A DNA stretch of 64,000 nucleotides, taken from Ipomoea triloba (taxonomy: Eukaryota; Streptophyta; Magnoliopsida; Solanales; Convolvulaceae). Below, piece by piece: positions 23,441-34,622 of this stretch. Location: the NCBI RefSeq assembly GCF_003576645.1, contig NC_044918.1:31095675-31159674 (forward strand), given 5' to 3'. The notes below the pieces were generated by a model. It did not search any database. It was not told where the DNA came from and worked only from the letters and a program-made list of their open reading frames with translations. Every line of letters starts with the position of its first letter. Positions within the stretch are counted from its first letter, which is position 1. A program made the translations under genes and the position numbers.

Positions 23441-23615
23441 CTATTCTGGTGCCCTATGATGACTTTACCCTTGCAGTTCGAGTGGTGGGAGAACGTGCGC
23501 GAAAATATTATAGAAGTCTTCAAGAATGTGATTCCTTGGATCTATCTAATCTAATGGCTTGTAATTGACCGCATGGGACAGACAAGCCGCACATGATCAA
23601 AGCTATATATATATA

Positions 23616-23900
23616 CTAGTTCTTCCTACGCGCTATGCGCAAAAACTTGTGCTTAATATTTAAACTCAATTAGCAAATCATTTTGAAATAGATGAAATGC
23701 ATTTGTAAAATTGTTTGTTTTTTTGTTTTTTGTTTTTTTTTTTTGAGTTGCAAGAAGTTTCATAAATATCTATGTAAGGTTTATTTTTCGGATGTATTTG
23801 AAAGTAACACAAGAAATATAATTTCATTGTAATGAATATATACGACTATGATTTTAAGTAAGGGTACTCATCGTATTTTCTCTTTTGTTATTTAGTTAAC
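23616..23900 (-). mobile_element. Helitron 3' terminus, minus orientation
   Basis: On the minus strand the sequence ends TTTTTGCGCATAGCGCG, a short spacer, then AACTAG followed by T. This is the standard Helitron end: an 11-bp palindromic hairpin (GCGCATAGCGC, 23630-23640) about 10 bp before CTAG, inserted before T. The 5' TC end was not found, so the outer limit is only indicative. Confidence 0.65.
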
Positions 23901-23929
23901 ATGTAGCTTTTATTGTTTCCAGCCTCACA

Positions 23930-24110
23930 TAATTTTTTTTTACTACTAACTCTATTACAATGTAATATATGTCCATACATACTTTTCCAGCACAAAGAGT
24001 CAATGCCCCCATTGGGGTTCGTAACTCTATTACAATGTAATATATGTCCATCCATACTTTTCCAGCACAAAGAGTCAATGCCCCCATTGGGGTTCGAACC
24101 TGTGACACCC
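23930..24110 (-). mobile_element. SINE-like tail, duplicated, copy S3
   Basis: On + it reads tactactaactctattacaa, then cacaaagagtcaatgccccc and ggggttcg. A block of about 78 bp is present twice in direct orientation. It shares the ctctattacaatg 3' end with S1, S2 and S4, but the 5' A-box part is missing or diverged. Confidence 0.5.
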
Positions 24111-24922
24111 CAATTGAAAATGAATTAAATTTGTTTAAATGTATTCTTTTTCCAATGGGAGATATATCATTTCTAAATTCATATTGTCATAGTGAAACCC
24201 AATAATATGTGAGTCATCACATCCTGTATTCAAACTTAAGTAAAGTCATTGATTAACTTACCATTAAGAAACATTTAAGAACATATGCACTATAAAAATT
24301 ACATTTAAGAAGTAATATACTATACTACTCAATTTATTCATGGATATGAACGTATTGAATTGAGTAAATGCTAGTCTCTCAAAAAATTTTAAGAATAAAT
24401 GGAAGTTGTCCTTTCGTGTAGGTTTTCTATTGAAACCTAACCAAAGGATTAACTCTATCCATTTGACAAAATTGAATAACCAATCTTGGCCATTTTTAAA
24501 TCTAGTGGTCAAAATTAAAAAACTTCTATATTTTAGGATCCATAAGCATAAATATATACTTCATTCTAAATATATGGCATCGCTTAGAAGAACATATATA
24601 CAGGCTATGTTTTGCAAACCTAGCTGAAAATGTAGCTGAAAGCTGAAAAGTAGCTGAAAACTGAAAAGCTATAAGCTCGAAACTAAAATCTGAAGAGCTG
24701 TTAAGCTAGTTGTTATGTTTAAAAGTGTTTGGTAAAATTAGCTTTTTGATAAGCTGATAAATGTAAAAAGACTACCTCTTCATACAATTTAAATAGTTTT
24801 AAATTTAAATAGGTTTGTTTATATATTAAAATATAAAATAGTGAAATCAATATATTTTAATAAAATATAAAGTAAGAACATATATTTGAAAACATATAAA
24901 GTAAAATAAAATGTTTATAATT

Positions 24923-25167
24923 TGTAAGTTGGGCAATTTACGTATGAATACATAGAGGAAAGAGATGAATAATATATTGGCTGTGTATATTTTTACATGC
25001 AATGAACTAAAATTACATAGCATATATACATGATAGTATTAACGGTAAAATAATAGGAAAAGGAAAGAATACATATAATAAAGCTATTTACCTAAAAACA
25101 TTCACTAATAATTTGGAAATAATATAACTAAATGTATATATGATTGATATGCAAATATTCTTCTACA
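24923..25167 (-). repeat. 3' LTR of Copia 2
   Basis: 245 bp. On minus it begins TGTAGAAGAATATTTG and ends CCCAACTTACA. Identical to the other LTR by eye. Confidence 0.9.
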
Positions 25168-25180
25168 CTCCCCCTCAAGC

Positions 25181-28100
25181 TCAAGGGTGATACATGAGCT
25201 TGGAAGTGATGGCGTCGAATGGTTGTGGAAGGAGGCTCTTCGTAAATATGTCAGCTAGTTGTTGACTGGATGGAACAAAGGTAGTGCGTAGCGTGCCATT
25301 GTTGATCTTCTCTCGTACGAAATGACAGTCGATTTCCACATGTTTAGTCCTTTCATGGAAGACAGGGTTGTTGGCAATATGGAGAGATGCTTGATTGTCA
25401 CAATGTAATTGTGCAGGATGAACTGGTATATCTAATTCTGAAAGGAGTAATTGAAGCCAAGTGATTTCACTTGCTGCATTGGCCATGGCACGGTATTCAG
25501 CTTCAGCAGAGGACCGTGATATTGTTGTTTGCTTCTTTGTTCGCCAAGATAGGGGACTTGTTCCTATAAAGGTGCAATATCCCGTAGTTGAGCGTCGTGT
25601 GGTTAGACATGAAGCCCAATCAGCATCACAGTAGGCATGTAACTTTAAAGAGCTATGTGTAGATAAGAGAATGCCGAGATCAGGTGATCTTTTGAGATAA
25701 CGTACAACCCTAAGCGCGGCTTGCCAATGCATGTCACGTGGTGCAGACATGAATTGCGAAAGGAGATTAACTGCATAAGTGATGTCTGGCCGAGTGACTG
25801 TGAGGTAGAGCAGGCGACCAACAAGTCGTCTATATGTGGAAGGATCTGCAAGAAGTTCACCTGTGTTAGAAGTGAGTTGGTGACTAACCTCTATAGGAGT
25901 TGAGGCGGGTTTGCAAGCCAACATTCCTGTATCTAAGAGAATTTCAAGGGCATATTTTCTTTGATTCAAAAAAATTCCAGCAGAGGAACGTGCAACTTCT
26001 ATCCCAAGGAAGTACTTCAATGATCCCAAGTCCTTGAGTTGAAATTGGTGCGCTAGGTACTGCTTGAGGATAGTAATGATTGTTGGGTCATTACCTGTGA
26101 TAACAATATCATCAACATAAACAAGCAAGATAGTTAGAAAATTTCCACGTTTGTAAGTGAACATGGAATAATCTGCTTTAGATTGTACGAAACCAGCATT
26201 GGTGAGGGATGTGGAAAAAGTCGTGAACCATGACCGTGATGCTTGTTTGAGCCCGTAAAGAGATTTGTGGAGACGACAAACCCGATTCTCCCCCTTTCGC
26301 TTAAAACCTGGAGGAACTTGCATATAGACTTCTTCATGAAGTGTTCCATGAAGGAAGGCATTAGAGACGTCAAGTTGATGGGTAGCCCATCCTCGTACGG
26401 CTGCGATGCTAAGAACTGTACGGACTGTGACAAGCTTTGTGACAGGAGCAAAGACATCGGTGAAATCAAATCCTTCTAGTTGAGAATATCCTTTTGCTAC
26501 CAAGTGGGCTTTGTATCGCTCAACAGAACCATCAGGTTTGTATTTGATGCGGTAAACCCATCGACATCCAATTGCGGATTTACCAGGTGGTAAAGGTGTC
26601 AAAGACCAAGTATTGTTAGCTTCTAGAGCATGTATTTCATCTTCCATAGCTCTTTTCCACTTAGGGTCAGTTTGTGCAGTAGAGAAAGAGGATGGCTCAG
26701 ATTCTTTGGTGATATTGTTGATAAAGCAGATGTGACTAGGATTGTATGCTTTAGAGTCAAGAAAATGAGAAATGGGATATTGTGGTGTTGTAGACACGTT
26801 GCATATGTAGCTAGAAAGATAACTGGGAGGTTTATGTTGCCTGTGAGATCGTCGAAGCGGGATTGGTGGTGGTGGTGGAGAATTGGAGCACGGTTGTGCA
26901 TGTATGGGTGAGTTAGGTATGGAATGATTGCTTTCAATGAAAGATGTTTCTGGAATAGCAGGTATATGTGTGCTAGGGGTAGTGTGTTCATTAAGGTGTG
27001 TAGTAATTGGTGTGTTGTGTGTTTCAATGGATGGTATAGGTAGTGGCAATATGGGGTTGAGAGTTGATTGCGGAGCTAAAGCAGGTTCATCTTTAAAAGG
27101 AAAAATATTCTCATAAAAAACAACATCACGACTCATAAAAACTTTTTGAGAGTTAAGGTCATATAGCCTATAAGCCTTTTGACCTTGAGGATAGCCAAGG
27201 AAAATGCAACGCTTTGCTCTTGGATCAAATTTATTAGGATGATTTTGTATGGTAGATGCATAACATAGGCAACCAAAGGCACGTAAGGTAGTAAAATCAG
27301 GGGAATGTCCAAATAGGACTTCAAAAGGAGTTTTATTTTGCAAGACTGGAGTAGGAGTACGATTGATAAGATAAGCAGCAGTTAAAACACAATCGCCCCA
27401 AAATTTAAGGGGTAGTCCTGCTTGAAAGCGCAGAGCACGTGCCACATTAAGAAGATGGCGGTGCTTGCGTTCAACAACCCCATTTTGTTGGGGTGTGCTA
27501 GGACAACTGGATTGTTGTAAAATACCATATTGAAGTAAGATATTTTGAAAATCAATTTTTGTGAACTCAGAACCATTGTCAGAACGAAAAGTTTTAACGC
27601 ATGTATTAAAATGATTCTTAACATATGCTAAGAAACGAACAAGCAACCAAAAAACATCAGATTTGTATTTCATCATAAAAATCCAAGTAGCTCTAGAATA
27701 ATCATCAACAATAGTTAAAAAATAATAATGTCCAGTCCGGGTAGGAGTAGAATACTTACCCCAAATGTCAACATGAATTAAATCAAAACAAGNGAGGTTT
27801 GCTTTAGGCTCCTTTACCTCTTGTAGCAACCGGATTAATTGTTGTAGTGATTCGGAAGGAATAGGCGAGGTTGACTGCGCCGTCACAGGTTGACTATTAG
27901 TATTTCCTTTTTTGTAGAATTTGTGCCCGGGAGGATACCCGTGGAGCTTGTAGCAAACTTGTTGCGTATGACCAAGTGTCCCGCAATGAGCACACCGGGG
28001 TCGTGGTCGATTATTACCTAGACGAGATGTCGAGGATGATGCATGCGCCCTGTTTGTAGAAGATTGGTTGGCAGCAGCAGTAAAATGAGGCATAGAGGAT

Positions 28101-28945
28101 ATATGAGATTGCAATGGGTTTGGTGCATCAATGTCAATTCGAGCTGCTTGAAGAGCTGAATGATCCACTGGACGTTCGTAACCTTCACTCTGTACACGTT
28201 GTGATTCATCTTGAAGCAACAATGAGTAAGCACTTTTAACCGTAGGAAGGTTAACATTAAGCAACAATTGACTTCGTGGTTGAGCGAAAGTGTCTCGAAG
28301 GCCCATGAGAAATTGCATCAATCGGCGACGCTCCATTTGTGCCATATATTCCTGGCGAGCAGAGCATGTACATTTAGGTGGAGGAACCAACTGGTTTAAT
28401 TCATCCCAAAGTGCACTCAAATGATTGTGGTAGTCGGCTATAGATGCATCACGTTGGGAAAAGGTTGCTATACGCTTTTCAATTTCGTAGATGCGAGGGC
28501 CATTTGCGGTAGAAAATCGTTCCTGTAAATCTGTCCAAGCGGATGCTGCATCGGTGGAATATAAGACTGTGTTAGCCAGGGACGAGTGTATTGAATTGAG
28601 GATCCATGACATCACCATATTGTTCACTCGGTGCCAACGAGTGTGATCAGGATGGGCAACATCTGGCATGGGAAGGGATCCGTCAACAAAACAAAATTTG
28701 TTGCGCCCTTTAAGGGCCATTATCATTGCCCGTACCCAAGGATTGTAGTTATCAATGCCGGTGAGAACATTGCCAACGAGTGTGGTGCCCGTACCATCTG
28801 AGGAGTGTAGATAATACGGGTTTTCGGCATCAAAATGGACAATGGAGGGTTGTTGTTGAATGACAGAACTATGACCAGTGTTGATGATGGAGTCGTCTGG
28901 ATTAGTGGATGTATGGAGAGGATCTGTAGGTGTTATGGTAGCCAT
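25181..28945 (-). CDS. gag-pol: Copia 2 gag-pol polyprotein (protease region missing at an N)
   Basis: 1254 codons with the start at MATITPTDPLH. Gag (residues ~30-270) has the Retrotran_gag_3-like pattern with GIDNYNPWVRAM and LWDELNQL. A knuckle follows: CAHCGTLGHTQQVC. At about residue 385 an X from the N at 27793 joins EVKEPKANL directly to CFDLIHVDIWG. The D[ST]GA protease and the HHCC integrase zinc region expected between them are absent. After it come integrase (RSDNGSEF, QQNGVVERKHRH), reverse transcriptase with LLVYVDDIVITGND, and RNase H (SSAEAEYRAM, HCDNQASLH). No stop codon lies elsewhere, so the real element may be intact and active. The missing part is probably an assembly gap, not a deletion. 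Confidence 0.9.
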   Translation of the reverse strand: MATITPTDPLHTSTNPDDSIINTGHSSVIQQQPSIVHFDAENPYYLHSSDGTGTTLVGNVLTGIDNYNPWVRAMIMALKGRNKFCFVDGSLPMPDVAHPDHTRWHRVNNMVMSWILNSIHSSLANTVLYSTDAASAWTDLQERFSTANGPRIYEIEKRIATFSQRDASIADYHNHLSALWDELNQLVPPPKCTCSARQEYMAQMERRRLMQFLMGLRDTFAQPRSQLLLNVNLPTVKSAYSLLLQDESQRVQSEGYERPVDHSALQAARIDIDAPNPLQSHISSMPHFTAAANQSSTNRAHASSSTSRLGNNRPRPRCAHCGTLGHTQQVCYKLHGYPPGHKFYKKGNTNSQPVTAQSTSPIPSESLQQLIRLLQEVKEPKANLXCFDLIHVDIWGKYSTPTRTGHYYFLTIVDDYSRATWIFMMKYKSDVFWLLVRFLAYVKNHFNTCVKTFRSDNGSEFTKIDFQNILLQYGILQQSSCPSTPQQNGVVERKHRHLLNVARALRFQAGLPLKFWGDCVLTAAYLINRTPTPVLQNKTPFEVLFGHSPDFTTLRAFGCLCYASTIQNHPNKFDPRAKRCIFLGYPQGQKAYRLYDLNSQKVFMSRDVVFYENIFPFKDEPALAPQSTLNPILPLPIPSIETHNTPITTHLNEHTTPSTHIPAIPETSFIESNHSIPNSPIHAQPCSNSPPPPPIPLRRSHRQHKPPSYLSSYICNVSTTPQYPISHFLDSKAYNPSHICFINNITKESEPSSFSTAQTDPKWKRAMEDEIHALEANNTWSLTPLPPGKSAIGCRWVYRIKYKPDGSVERYKAHLVAKGYSQLEGFDFTDVFAPVTKLVTVRTVLSIAAVRGWATHQLDVSNAFLHGTLHEEVYMQVPPGFKRKGENRVCRLHKSLYGLKQASRSWFTTFSTSLTNAGFVQSKADYSMFTYKRGNFLTILLVYVDDIVITGNDPTIITILKQYLAHQFQLKDLGSLKYFLGIEVARSSAGIFLNQRKYALEILLDTGMLACKPASTPIEVSHQLTSNTGELLADPSTYRRLVGRLLYLTVTRPDITYAVNLLSQFMSAPRDMHWQAALRVVRYLKRSPDLGILLSTHSSLKLHAYCDADWASCLTTRRSTTGYCTFIGTSPLSWRTKKQTTISRSSAEAEYRAMANAASEITWLQLLLSELDIPVHPAQLHCDNQASLHIANNPVFHERTKHVEIDCHFVREKINNGTLRTTFVPSSQQLADIFTKSLLPQPFDAITSKLMYHP

Positions 28946-29022
28946 CTTTGGAGACTGGAATGTAATGGCAAAAGCAAATCAACAAAGATGAAGCATTGCT
29001 GTATTGAAAACTTCTGATACCA

Positions 29023-29267
29023 TGTAAGTTGGGCAATTTACGTATGAATACATAGAGGAAAGAGATGAATAATATATTGGCTGTGTATATTTTTACATGC
29101 AATGAACTAAAATTACATAGCATATATACATGATAGTATTAACGGTAAAATAATAGGAAAAGGAAAGAATACATATAATAAAGCTATTTACCTAAAAACA
29201 TTCACTAATAATTTGGAAATAATATAACTAAATGTATATATGATTGATATGCAAATATTCTTCTACA
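29023..29267 (-). repeat. 5' LTR of Copia 2
   Basis: 245 bp, followed on the minus strand by the Met-tRNA-type PBS. Confidence 0.9.
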
Positions 29268-29619
29268 TAATTCATAAGATTAGTTCATACAAAAATCAAT
29301 GTTCAAACACAAATGTCAAATTGAAATTACAACCAAACATATTGAAGAGAAAAAGTCAAAAAGGTTTAGCCAAAAAGGTTTTAATTGATAAGGGTAAATG
29401 ATGTCATTTTTTTAAAATAGTAAGGTTAAAGATGGAAAAAAAAGTTAGGAAGCTACTAACTTATTTTGAAACGCTGCCTAAGGTAGCGTTAAAAAATAAG
29501 CTCTTATTTTAAGCTACTAGCTTATTTTAGAAGCATTACCAAACAGAGCTTATAGCTTATTAGTAGTTTAAAATAAGCTATAAGCTCCTAAATAAACTCT
29601 GCCAAACAGAGCCACAATA

Positions 29620-31696
29620 GGCGATTATGTAGATTACATTATGAACAAAAATTTTATAAAGAGAAGAAGAATGTAAAATAAATAAGTTTAAATAATTGAA
29701 TAGGAAAAAACAGATAGCATAAATGTTAAGAGAATAACTTATTTAAGGAACTAGAGGTCAAAGGACCAATTGTTTAGGCAAAAATAAATTAACTTTAAAA
29801 TATGGTCTAAAGCAATAGATAGAGTATTACAAAATCGGAGCTTGTGAATGTTTGTTCTTGTTTATAGCAACTTAATAAGTGGTTCATATTTCACTTTTAA
29901 AATTGAAATCTTTAGTGGTATTCTAATTTTTTAAAATATGATTTTTCATCTTCAAGGTTCTCTAAAACTATCAAATCATGTTTTCGAATAAGTTTTAATA
30001 CCTCGTAGGTCCTTCCACTTTTATTATCAATTGTAAAATTAGACTAAATTTTGAAAGAGTTTTCAAAAAAAAAAAAAAAAAAGACTAAATTTTGAAAGCA
30101 AGAAATATAGCATTCATGTTCTATATGAACCGTTGTATCCATAAAGAAATTTGTATCTAATATGGTAAAATCAAGGTCTAAATGTCAAGGTTAAGGAATA
30201 TGTGATATTAACGAAATGTAATTTTGACCTCTGAGTCGTTTCATACATTTGGTATACATATTTCATGTCTTTTTTTTTTTTTTCTATACTACATGGAGTG
30301 AATATTTTCTTAGAAGAATAACAAATTTACACTATATTTCATCAAATTAAACACTTAAAAATTATTGAAAGTTATTTTTGAATTCCTAAACCAACCCCTT
30401 TAGTTCTTATATGATCAAACCTAAAATTATATATATGAAATATTGGTGCAAATTATTGTAAACATTAATAATTCTAAAATTAAAATAAGAAATTTTATTT
30501 TCTCATATGATCAATACATTAGCATCACAAGAGAAGGGAAGAAGAGTTATTGCTATATACTCACCCACGGTACTTTTCCAGTAGATTAGTCATTGAATGG
30601 AGCACATGGCATTTCCTTCATTATATATGCAGCATAATAAATGCATTGATTACAAGTGTGATTAGTGAAAGCTGACATAAAATATCAATATAGACCAAAC
30701 AAATTTTATGGCCATGATGTTTGTAATGCTATAACAGTGTTCTACAAGGAGCAAATCTTTGCCCTAAGAACTTGTCTTCTTGAACCAGCATGAGAAGAAA
30801 TTTGTATTATAACATTTGCTTCAGGCATATCTAAATGGTAAATGAATTATGGGTGAAGAAAAGAGAGCATGTTTCTATGAGAAAATGGCAATAAAGAAGA
30901 TCATCTAGTTCTCAGCCTTCCACAATAAAAAGCATACAATTTGACATCAAATGCGCTGCTTCTAAGAAAATAAGAACCAAACAGCATATTTCACCATACT
31001 GCTGCACCATCACTTTAGAAAAGCCCATTTAACAAGAGCAAGTCAAGTTGCCTTGAAATACTAAAAAAATAAAAACACACACACAACTAAAATCCATATT
31101 TTATCAGTTCAGGGAGAAATGAAATATCTGCTCTAGAGTGCAGCATATCTTAGAAAAGGAATATGGTGTTCACATCCTTGCTAGTCAAAGAATATAAGTT
31201 CATTTTCAAAATTGGTTTCTTGCCTTTCCACCTTACCAAACATACCTAGAATCATTATTTTTCTTGAAAATTAAAGAAAATAATCCCAACAACATTATTA
31301 ACTTTAAGCATCCCATGTTATTTCTCCTAGAATTTGTTACCCTTAAAAGAAGAAAATAAGCTAAGAGACCCCATGTACAGAGAAATTATAGTGACAAACA
31401 TAACTTAGATTGCAGAAGGAGCACAACAAACACTTAAGATATAAAGGAGAAACCAAATTATATTATTCAAATATTAGTATTAATATGTTGTCTCTTGTTC
31501 TCTCTTTTTTTTTTTTAAACTTCATATTAACAATGTAAGCCCTCTCACAAATTGATATTAACTTTAAGTCCATCCAACTTGTTAACATTTAGACGTGGGG
31601 CTGCAAACATTATGTAGAACATTACAAACGAAATGCACAAATAGATCAACATTAAAAACACATACATAAACTGAGGACATAACCTGGATTCAAACT

Positions 31697-31697
<1 letters not shown>
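29620..31697. other. Intergenic, no gene seen
   Basis: 2 kb of AT-rich DNA. The part 30540-31450 is less repetitive and has slightly higher complexity than its surroundings, but I found no open frame with a recognisable family, no splice-linked exons and no RNA gene. It may hold promoter or unique intergenic sequence. Confidence 0.4.
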
Positions 31698-31736
<39 letters not shown>

Positions 31737-31890
31737 CTTATTTTATGAACTTTGAATATAAAAAAAACACCCGCAGCCCGGCCTGCTTGGGACGGGCTAG
31801 GGTTGCCTGATCCCTAGCCCGCGGGCCTGACGGACTGGCTCGCAAAAGTCCGTAAAAAATTAGGTCCGCATAGGGCCGGCTCGCTTGGAA
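31698..31890. repeat. (AT)n tract and GC-rich dispersed repeat
   Basis: (TA)n at about 31699-31733. Then 31758-31890 carries cccgcagcccggcctgcttg and gcgggcctgacggactggct, related to 22.74-22.92 kb. Confidence 0.45.
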
Positions 31891-32187
31891 AGTATTAATA
31901 TATGGTGGTATAAAAGATATAAGGCAAAAAGGGGCAAAACAGAGGCTCGAGAGCATGACACGGACTAAGGGAGTGAAAACGGAATCCATGAAAACGGAAT
32001 CCAAAGCGCTATCGATAGATGGTCGTGATAGAGTTCACATCATAAACACCACCGTGACCACACTGAGCAGCTCTGGAATGTTAGGAGTAACGTCGTGACC
32101 ACCAATGTCCTATGGAGTGGCGAAATTAGCAAGAAGTTAAAGTTCTTTCTCTGCATTCTGAAGATCTATATGTCTGCATTATAGACA

Positions 32188-32440
32188 GGGAGGAACAATT
32201 GCCTAGCAGACACGGCGTTCTGCAGATTTCACATCACTGGATGGGAAAGAAAAAGGGAGAGCAAAAAAAAAGTTAAACTCTGAGTTGATATGAGCCATGC
32301 ATCTCTTTGACAGTGTCCTCCCTCTTCTCAATGCTGATAGAAGAGCATTATTTCATCGTGATAGCCCTTTTTCTTTCCCAGTGATGTGAAATCTGCAGTA
32401 GTGTCCACTATGCAATTGTTCCTGTGATCATGTCTATATT
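32188..32440 (+). ncRNA. Long hairpin, possible MIRNA-type precursor or MITE
   Basis: Arm 32190-32256 pairs with 32364-32439. Both share tatagaca, aggaacaattgc, ctgcagatttcacatcac and tgggaaagaaaaaggg in reverse complement, with a few small bulges. The loop of about 107 nt is not repetitive and has weak internal pairing. I compared it from memory with the common conserved plant miRNA families and saw no match. A lineage-specific MIRNA, an siRNA-producing inverted repeat or a short MITE are all possible. The strand is arbitrary. Confidence 0.4.
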
Positions 32441-32612
32441 TTTCACTGTCATAGAGTATGGTATAAAAATATTGTCCTTTTCTCATTTACATAAAGAAAT
32501 TAACTGAATTTTATTTAATTTTTGAGAAAATATTTCTATTTTTCCATATTTAATTTCTGAATTTCATATCAGCCATCATTATCCTGCTATCACTCTATCT
32601 ATTTACCAATAA

Positions 32613-32705
32613 CAATACAAGAAAAATGTACATAGACAACGGTTAAAAACTGTTATCTTTTACATACAAAATTTGTTGTTAAAGCCGGTTTCATTGTAAG
32701 TATTT
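32613..32705. mobile_element. CACTA-like terminus and subterminal repeats
   Basis: Begins caatacaagaaaaatg, one base from the CACTACAAGAAAA end of many plant CACTA elements, followed by agacaacggttaaaaactg. The same subterminal words fill 36.86-37.32 kb. No TSD is visible. Confidence 0.4.
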
Positions 32706-32774
32706 GCTCATGGGCGGAGCTAGAAATTTCGATTACTGGGTAAAAAAAAGAAAGACTTAAAAACGCGATATATA

Positions 32775-34318
32775 TCTACTATACTAATAAGAGCAAAAAA
32801 GAGTTAGGCCTAAAATGTGTAGAAAAAATGACGGTCAAATTATTTAATCAAATTGATAGTTCAGATAAATTATTTAATCAAATAGATGGTCAAGATAATT
32901 CAGATTAATATTATTAATAGAGATTACCTAATTTAACCTTACTTTTATGATTATCCGTTAAGTTTTCCGTTAAATATTCTCTTCTCCGTTAACATTCTGT
33001 TAACTTTTAACTTACCCATTTAATTTCTATAAGAAAGGTCTTAGGTTCGAATCTCATCTCAATCAAATTTGACATAATTAAGTTTCCCACTCTATTTTAC
33101 TCTTATTAAATTAAATAAATTAGTAGCTACAACAAAAAATGATACATATGTATTTCTTTAATTTAGAATTATCTGTCTACAATACCTTTATTTGAAAAAA
33201 TTATTCATTATCAAAAAATTAAATTAAATAAGAGAAATAATTTCATTAGTTATATTGTCTTTATTTTCTCTCATATGCAAAGATTCTTTACATTCAAATT
33301 TATCAATTGATATTCATTACATTGTCCATTATCTTATTTTTACAATATCTTGTAATTAAATATCAAAGTTATAGTAAAAAATAATGTTATATATTTATTT
33401 ACCAAGTATTTTATTAATACTATGAAAAACAATTTAAAATAATTTGAAGCTAATTATATTTACTACTTGGGGATTGGTTGACAAAGAGAGTACTCAAATA
33501 ATAACCCAACAAATTGGAGCGGAATCACTCTATTTTACTCTTATTGAATTAAATAAATTAGTAGTTACACCAAAAAATGATACATATGTATTTCTTTAAT
33601 ACCATGAAAAAAATAAAAAAGAATAGTTTGAAACCAATCATATTAACTACTTGGAGGATTTGTTGACAATGAAAGTACTCAAATAACCCATTACCCAGCA
33701 AATTAATATCTTTGGAATACATAATATTTTAAATTTTCAAATTTTTATTAATTTATTTATATCTTTTTTTTTAAACTAGGGATTTCTTTATCCATAATAA
33801 CTCATTCAACAATAATGGTTGAATCAATGAACCCCAAGCAGAACACCTAAAAGAAAGTCCATAGCTCCTATATCATAATCACATTGCATGACGTTGTCAT
33901 CTATTCTACAAAGTACTAACAATAACCGAATTGCAAATAACACACTACCAACAAAAAGGAAGAGAACAAATAGTAAAGATGAAGGACAATGACAATGTTA
34001 CTCAAAAGAGAATTAAGAACACTTAGAAAAATTCAAATTAAAAGTAGTGTTTATTTAGACTATCATTTTTAAACCAAATATTTAGACTATCGATTTTACA
34101 AGGTTGCAAACATTGATTTTAGTAATAATTATAATGAATTTTCTATATTATCTTGGATTCATATACTTTGAGTTAGATATGTAAATAAAAAAATTCGACA
34201 TTCAATTACCCATGTATAAACTTCTCCTATATAATCTTGCATTGATATACTTTCAAATATTTATTTAAATATAAACATTGGGCATTAACCCATTCGCGCA
34301 ATGCGCGTATAAAACTAG
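32775..34318 (+). mobile_element. Non-autonomous Helitron, 1544 bp
   Basis: 5' end TCTACTATACTAATAAGAGC after an A. 3' end has the perfect hairpin CGCGCAATGCGCG followed by TATAAAACTAG, then T. The A|T insertion site and lack of TSD are diagnostic. No Rep/helicase frame is present. Internally, a caccaaaaaatgatacatatg block of about 110 bp occurs twice. Directly after the 3' end a second, 5'-truncated copy (tatactaataagagcc, 34319-34560) follows head to tail. Confidence 0.85.
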
Positions 34319-34564
34319 TATATACTAATAAGAGCCAAAATGACTGAGGCCTATAATGTGTAGAAAAATGTCGGTAAAAATTATTAAATCAAATGGATGG
34401 TTCAAATTGTTTAAATTTATATTTTTCTTGAGATTTCCTAAATATGAAATTGTTGAAATATATTGTATACCATCTCTATTAATATACGGAGTAATATTTA
34501 AAAAACACTTTTGATTTTAATTAGATCAACTCCAAGTATTTTTAGATTAATTTAAATGGCAAAA

Positions 34565-34622
34565 ACTTGTGTGAGACCGTCTCACAAACAAGGATCCGTG
34601 AGACGGTCTCACACAAGTGTGA
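34565..34622. repeat. Short perfect palindrome (gtgagacggtctcac)
   Basis: acttgtgtgagaccgtctcac and gtgagacggtctcacacaag form inverted arms around aaacaaggatcc. Its right part recurs at 35.15-35.18 and 35.37-35.40 kb within the redundant contig ends. Confidence 0.65.

Larger units (their letters stand above)
24923..29267 (-). mobile_element. Young Ty1/Copia element 2, identical LTRs
   Basis: LTRs of 245 bp at 24923-25167 and 29023-29267 look identical base for base, with TSD TAATT (24918-24922 and 29268-29272). On the minus strand the PBS TGGTATCAGAAG abuts the 5' LTR at 29022 and the polypurine tract TTGAGGGGGAG abuts the 3' LTR at 25168. Zero LTR divergence means a very recent insertion. 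One long frame spans gag and pol, but a single N at 27793 hides missing sequence. Confidence 0.95.
24603..29613. mobile_element. TIR MITE family M, copy B, split by Copia 2
   Basis: The left part (24603-24922) and right part (29268-29613) are collinear with copy A. With the 4345-bp Copia and one TSD removed, the element is 661 bp. Ends are GGCTATGTTTTGCAAACC and, reverse-complemented, GGCTCTGTTTGGCAGAG. The flanks are ACA on both sides. The Copia insertion postdates this element. Confidence 0.75.

Noticed and set aside
31738..32004. 88-codon minus frame
   Set aside because: Covers the GC-rich dispersed repeat; no recognised protein motif.
32188..32440. Assignment of the hairpin to a known miRNA family
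   Set aside because: Compared from memory with conserved families such as miR156, 159, 160, 164, 166, 390, 395-399, 482 and 828; no convincing match.
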